A stretch of 5,525 bases of DNA from contig JBEKYD010000414.1 in assembly GCA_049511335.1 (NCBI GenBank), positions 1 through 5,525 of the forward strand, in the 5' to 3' direction. This document shows positions 4,281 to 5,525 of the stretch, in pieces. Source of the DNA: JBEKYD01 sp049511335 (lineage in GTDB: Bacteria > Acidobacteriota > Terriglobia > Bryobacterales > Bryobacteraceae). The position numbers and the translations under genes are program-made. The notes beneath the pieces were generated by a model. The model was not told the origin of the DNA, searched no databases, and worked only from the letters and a program-made list of their open reading frames with translations. Every line of letters starts with the position of its first letter. Within the stretch, counting starts at the first letter, position 1.

Positions 4281-5525
4281 TTGCTTCGTCGAATCGTATG
4301 CATACTTACGCTGGCGTTACTAGCCACTGTAGCCACGCCCCAGGAGCAGAGCCGCGACTCGGTGGTTCGAGCAACGCTGGACAACGGGCTGCGCGTGGTG
4401 ATTGTGCGCGATCCGCTGGCGCCGGTGGTTACGGTGGAGGAGAACTACCTGGCGGGCGGCAACGAAACGCCCGCGGGTTTTCCGGGAATGGCGCACGCGC
4501 AGGAGCACATGGCGTTTCGGGGATGCGCGGGCCTGAGCGGCGACCAGATCGCCGCGATTTATGCTCACCTGGGCGGCAGCAATAACGCGGATACGCAGCA
4601 AAACATCACGCAATACTTCGTGAGCCTGCCGGCCTCGGACCTGGAAGTGGCGCTGCGGCTGGACGCGGCCTGCATGCAGGATGCCCAGGATTCCGAGGAG
4701 GAATGGGCGCAAGAGCGCGGAGCAATCGAGCAGGAGGTTTCGCGCGACCTGTCGAACCCAACCTATAAATTTCTTACGCGGCTCAACGAGGATCTCTTTT
4801 CCGGAACGCCGTACGCGCACGACGCCTTGGGCACGAAGGCTTCGTTCGATGCGACCACGGGCGCCATGCTGAAGGAGTTTTATAGCGAATGGTACGCGCC
4901 GAATAACGCCATCCTGGTGATCGCGGGCGACTTGGACCCGGCGGCGGCGCTGGCCAAGGTCAAGCAGTTGTACGGACCCATTCCGCGCAAGCAGATTCCG
5001 GCGCACCCGGAGATCCAATTGCAGCCGGTCAAGGCGGAAAGCTTCACGCTGGACAGCAATCTGCCCTACGAACTGGTGTTCGTAGCGTTCCGCGTGCCTG
5101 GCTCGTCGAGCCCGGACTTTGCGGCGACGCGGATTTTGAGCGACGTGATCGATAGCCAGCGCGCCGACCTCTACGGATTGGTGCCCTTGGGAAAAGCCCT
5201 GGGAACGGACTTTGGCTTGACGGAAACATATCCGCGGGCGAGCGTGGGCTACGCGCTGGCGGCGGTGCCCGCCGGAGCCGATCCGGCGCCGATTACGGCG
5301 GAAGTGAAGAAGATCCTGGCGGGCTATGCGGAGAAAGGTGTGCCGGCGGAGTTGGTGGACGCGGCTAAGAAGGGGGAGATCGCGGGTGCGGAATTTGAGC
5401 GGAACTCCATCCCGGATCTGGCGGCAACCTGGTCGGAAGCGTTGGCCGTGGAAGGCCGCCAATCGCCGGAGGACCTGGTCGAAGCGATGAAGAAGGTCAC
5501 GGTGGCGGACGTAAACCGGGTGGCG
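4281..5525 (+). CDS. M16 family zinc peptidase (insulinase/pitrilysin type), 3' end missing
   Basis: The frame runs from TTG at 4281 to the window edge without a stop, 415 residues so far. Residues 1-21 look like a signal peptide (basic MLRR, then a hydrophobic stretch to ATP), so the enzyme is probably periplasmic or lipid-free secreted. The peptidase M16 N-domain (about 28-180) has the inverted zinc motif H72-A-Q-E75-H76 and the distal ligand E152 in E-R-G-A-I-E-Q-E, 75 residues beyond H76. Zinc is bound by H72, H76 and E152, with E75 the catalytic base. YAPNNAILVIAGDLD (205-219) leads into the M16_C domain (about 205-385). Single-unit members have about 430-480 residues and tandem ones about 900, so the end may be close or far. 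Alanine in GMAHAQEHMAFRG replaces the usual aromatic or valine positions seen in relatives, but no key residue is missing. It is divergent from the VWFA gene. Confidence 0.93.
   Translation, partial: MLRRIVCILTLALLATVATPQEQSRDSVVRATLDNGLRVVIVRDPLAPVVTVEENYLAGGNETPAGFPGMAHAQEHMAFRGCAGLSGDQIAAIYAHLGGSNNADTQQNITQYFVSLPASDLEVALRLDAACMQDAQDSEEEWAQERGAIEQEVSRDLSNPTYKFLTRLNEDLFSGTPYAHDALGTKASFDATTGAMLKEFYSEWYAPNNAILVIAGDLDPAAALAKVKQLYGPIPRKQIPAHPEIQLQPVKAESFTLDSNLPYELVFVAFRVPGSSSPDFAATRILSDVIDSQRADLYGLVPLGKALGTDFGLTETYPRASVGYALAAVPAGADPAPITAEVKKILAGYAEKGVPAELVDAAKKGEIAGAEFERNSIPDLAATWSEALAVEGRQSPEDLVEAMKKVTVADVNRVA

Noticed and set aside
4320..5462. Long 380-codon minus-strand open frame, very rich in Arg, His and Gln
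   Set aside because: It is antisense to the M16 peptidase gene. The composition is the usual artefact of reading a GC-rich gene backwards.

Overview
The window looks like chromosomal DNA from an Acidobacteriota bacterium, most likely of the Bryobacterales / Candidatus Solibacter kind. The evidence is the overall high GC, a lineage-typical 'VWFA-related Acidobacterial domain' protein, an M16 peptidase, a DUF433/DUF5615 toxin-antitoxin-like pair, GC-rich intergenic palindromes, and an integrase N-terminus that I recall from soil acidobacteria. The taxonomic call comes from family knowledge and was not tested by search.

Layout. Positions 1-195 hold a broken gene on the minus strand: about 33 residues of a tyrosine-recombinase (phage integrase) N-terminus that run into a low-complexity CCTTCGG repeat at the window edge. 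Positions 196-465 have no recognisable gene. Positions 466-1608 (+) encode a 380-residue protein with an N-terminal AlbA_2 (Schlafen-type) domain and an unrecognised C-terminal half. Positions 1609-1805 are gene-free. Positions 1806-2158 (-) are a DUF433 antitoxin followed by a DUF5615 toxin truncated to 37 residues. Positions 2293-2928 (+) encode a complete metallo-beta-lactamase-fold hydrolase of the glyoxalase II / YcbL type. It converges on a Tat-signal VWFA protein (3077-4027, -), and the gap between them holds strong hairpins. A divergent spacer with another palindrome separates the VWFA gene from a secreted or periplasmic M16 zinc peptidase (4281 to the window end, +), which is cut by the edge and starts with TTG.

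Two zones can be separated. The left third (about 1-1820) looks like accessory DNA: integrase debris, an isolated AlbA_2 gene with less GC-rich codon choice, and a toxin gene cut off at its edge. The right two thirds look like ordinary chromosomal genes. The genes do not form one pathway. The VWFA and M16 products are both exported and divergently placed, which may or may not be meaningful. The DUF433 and MBL genes are divergent, and each has a -10-like hexamer (TAGAAT, TACAAT) only 5-6 nt before its ATG, which suggests leaderless transcripts.

I did not find a clearly new multi-gene system. The best candidates for a second look are the AlbA_2 protein with an unknown C-terminal half, the orphaned antitoxin, and the paired leaderless-promoter arrangement.
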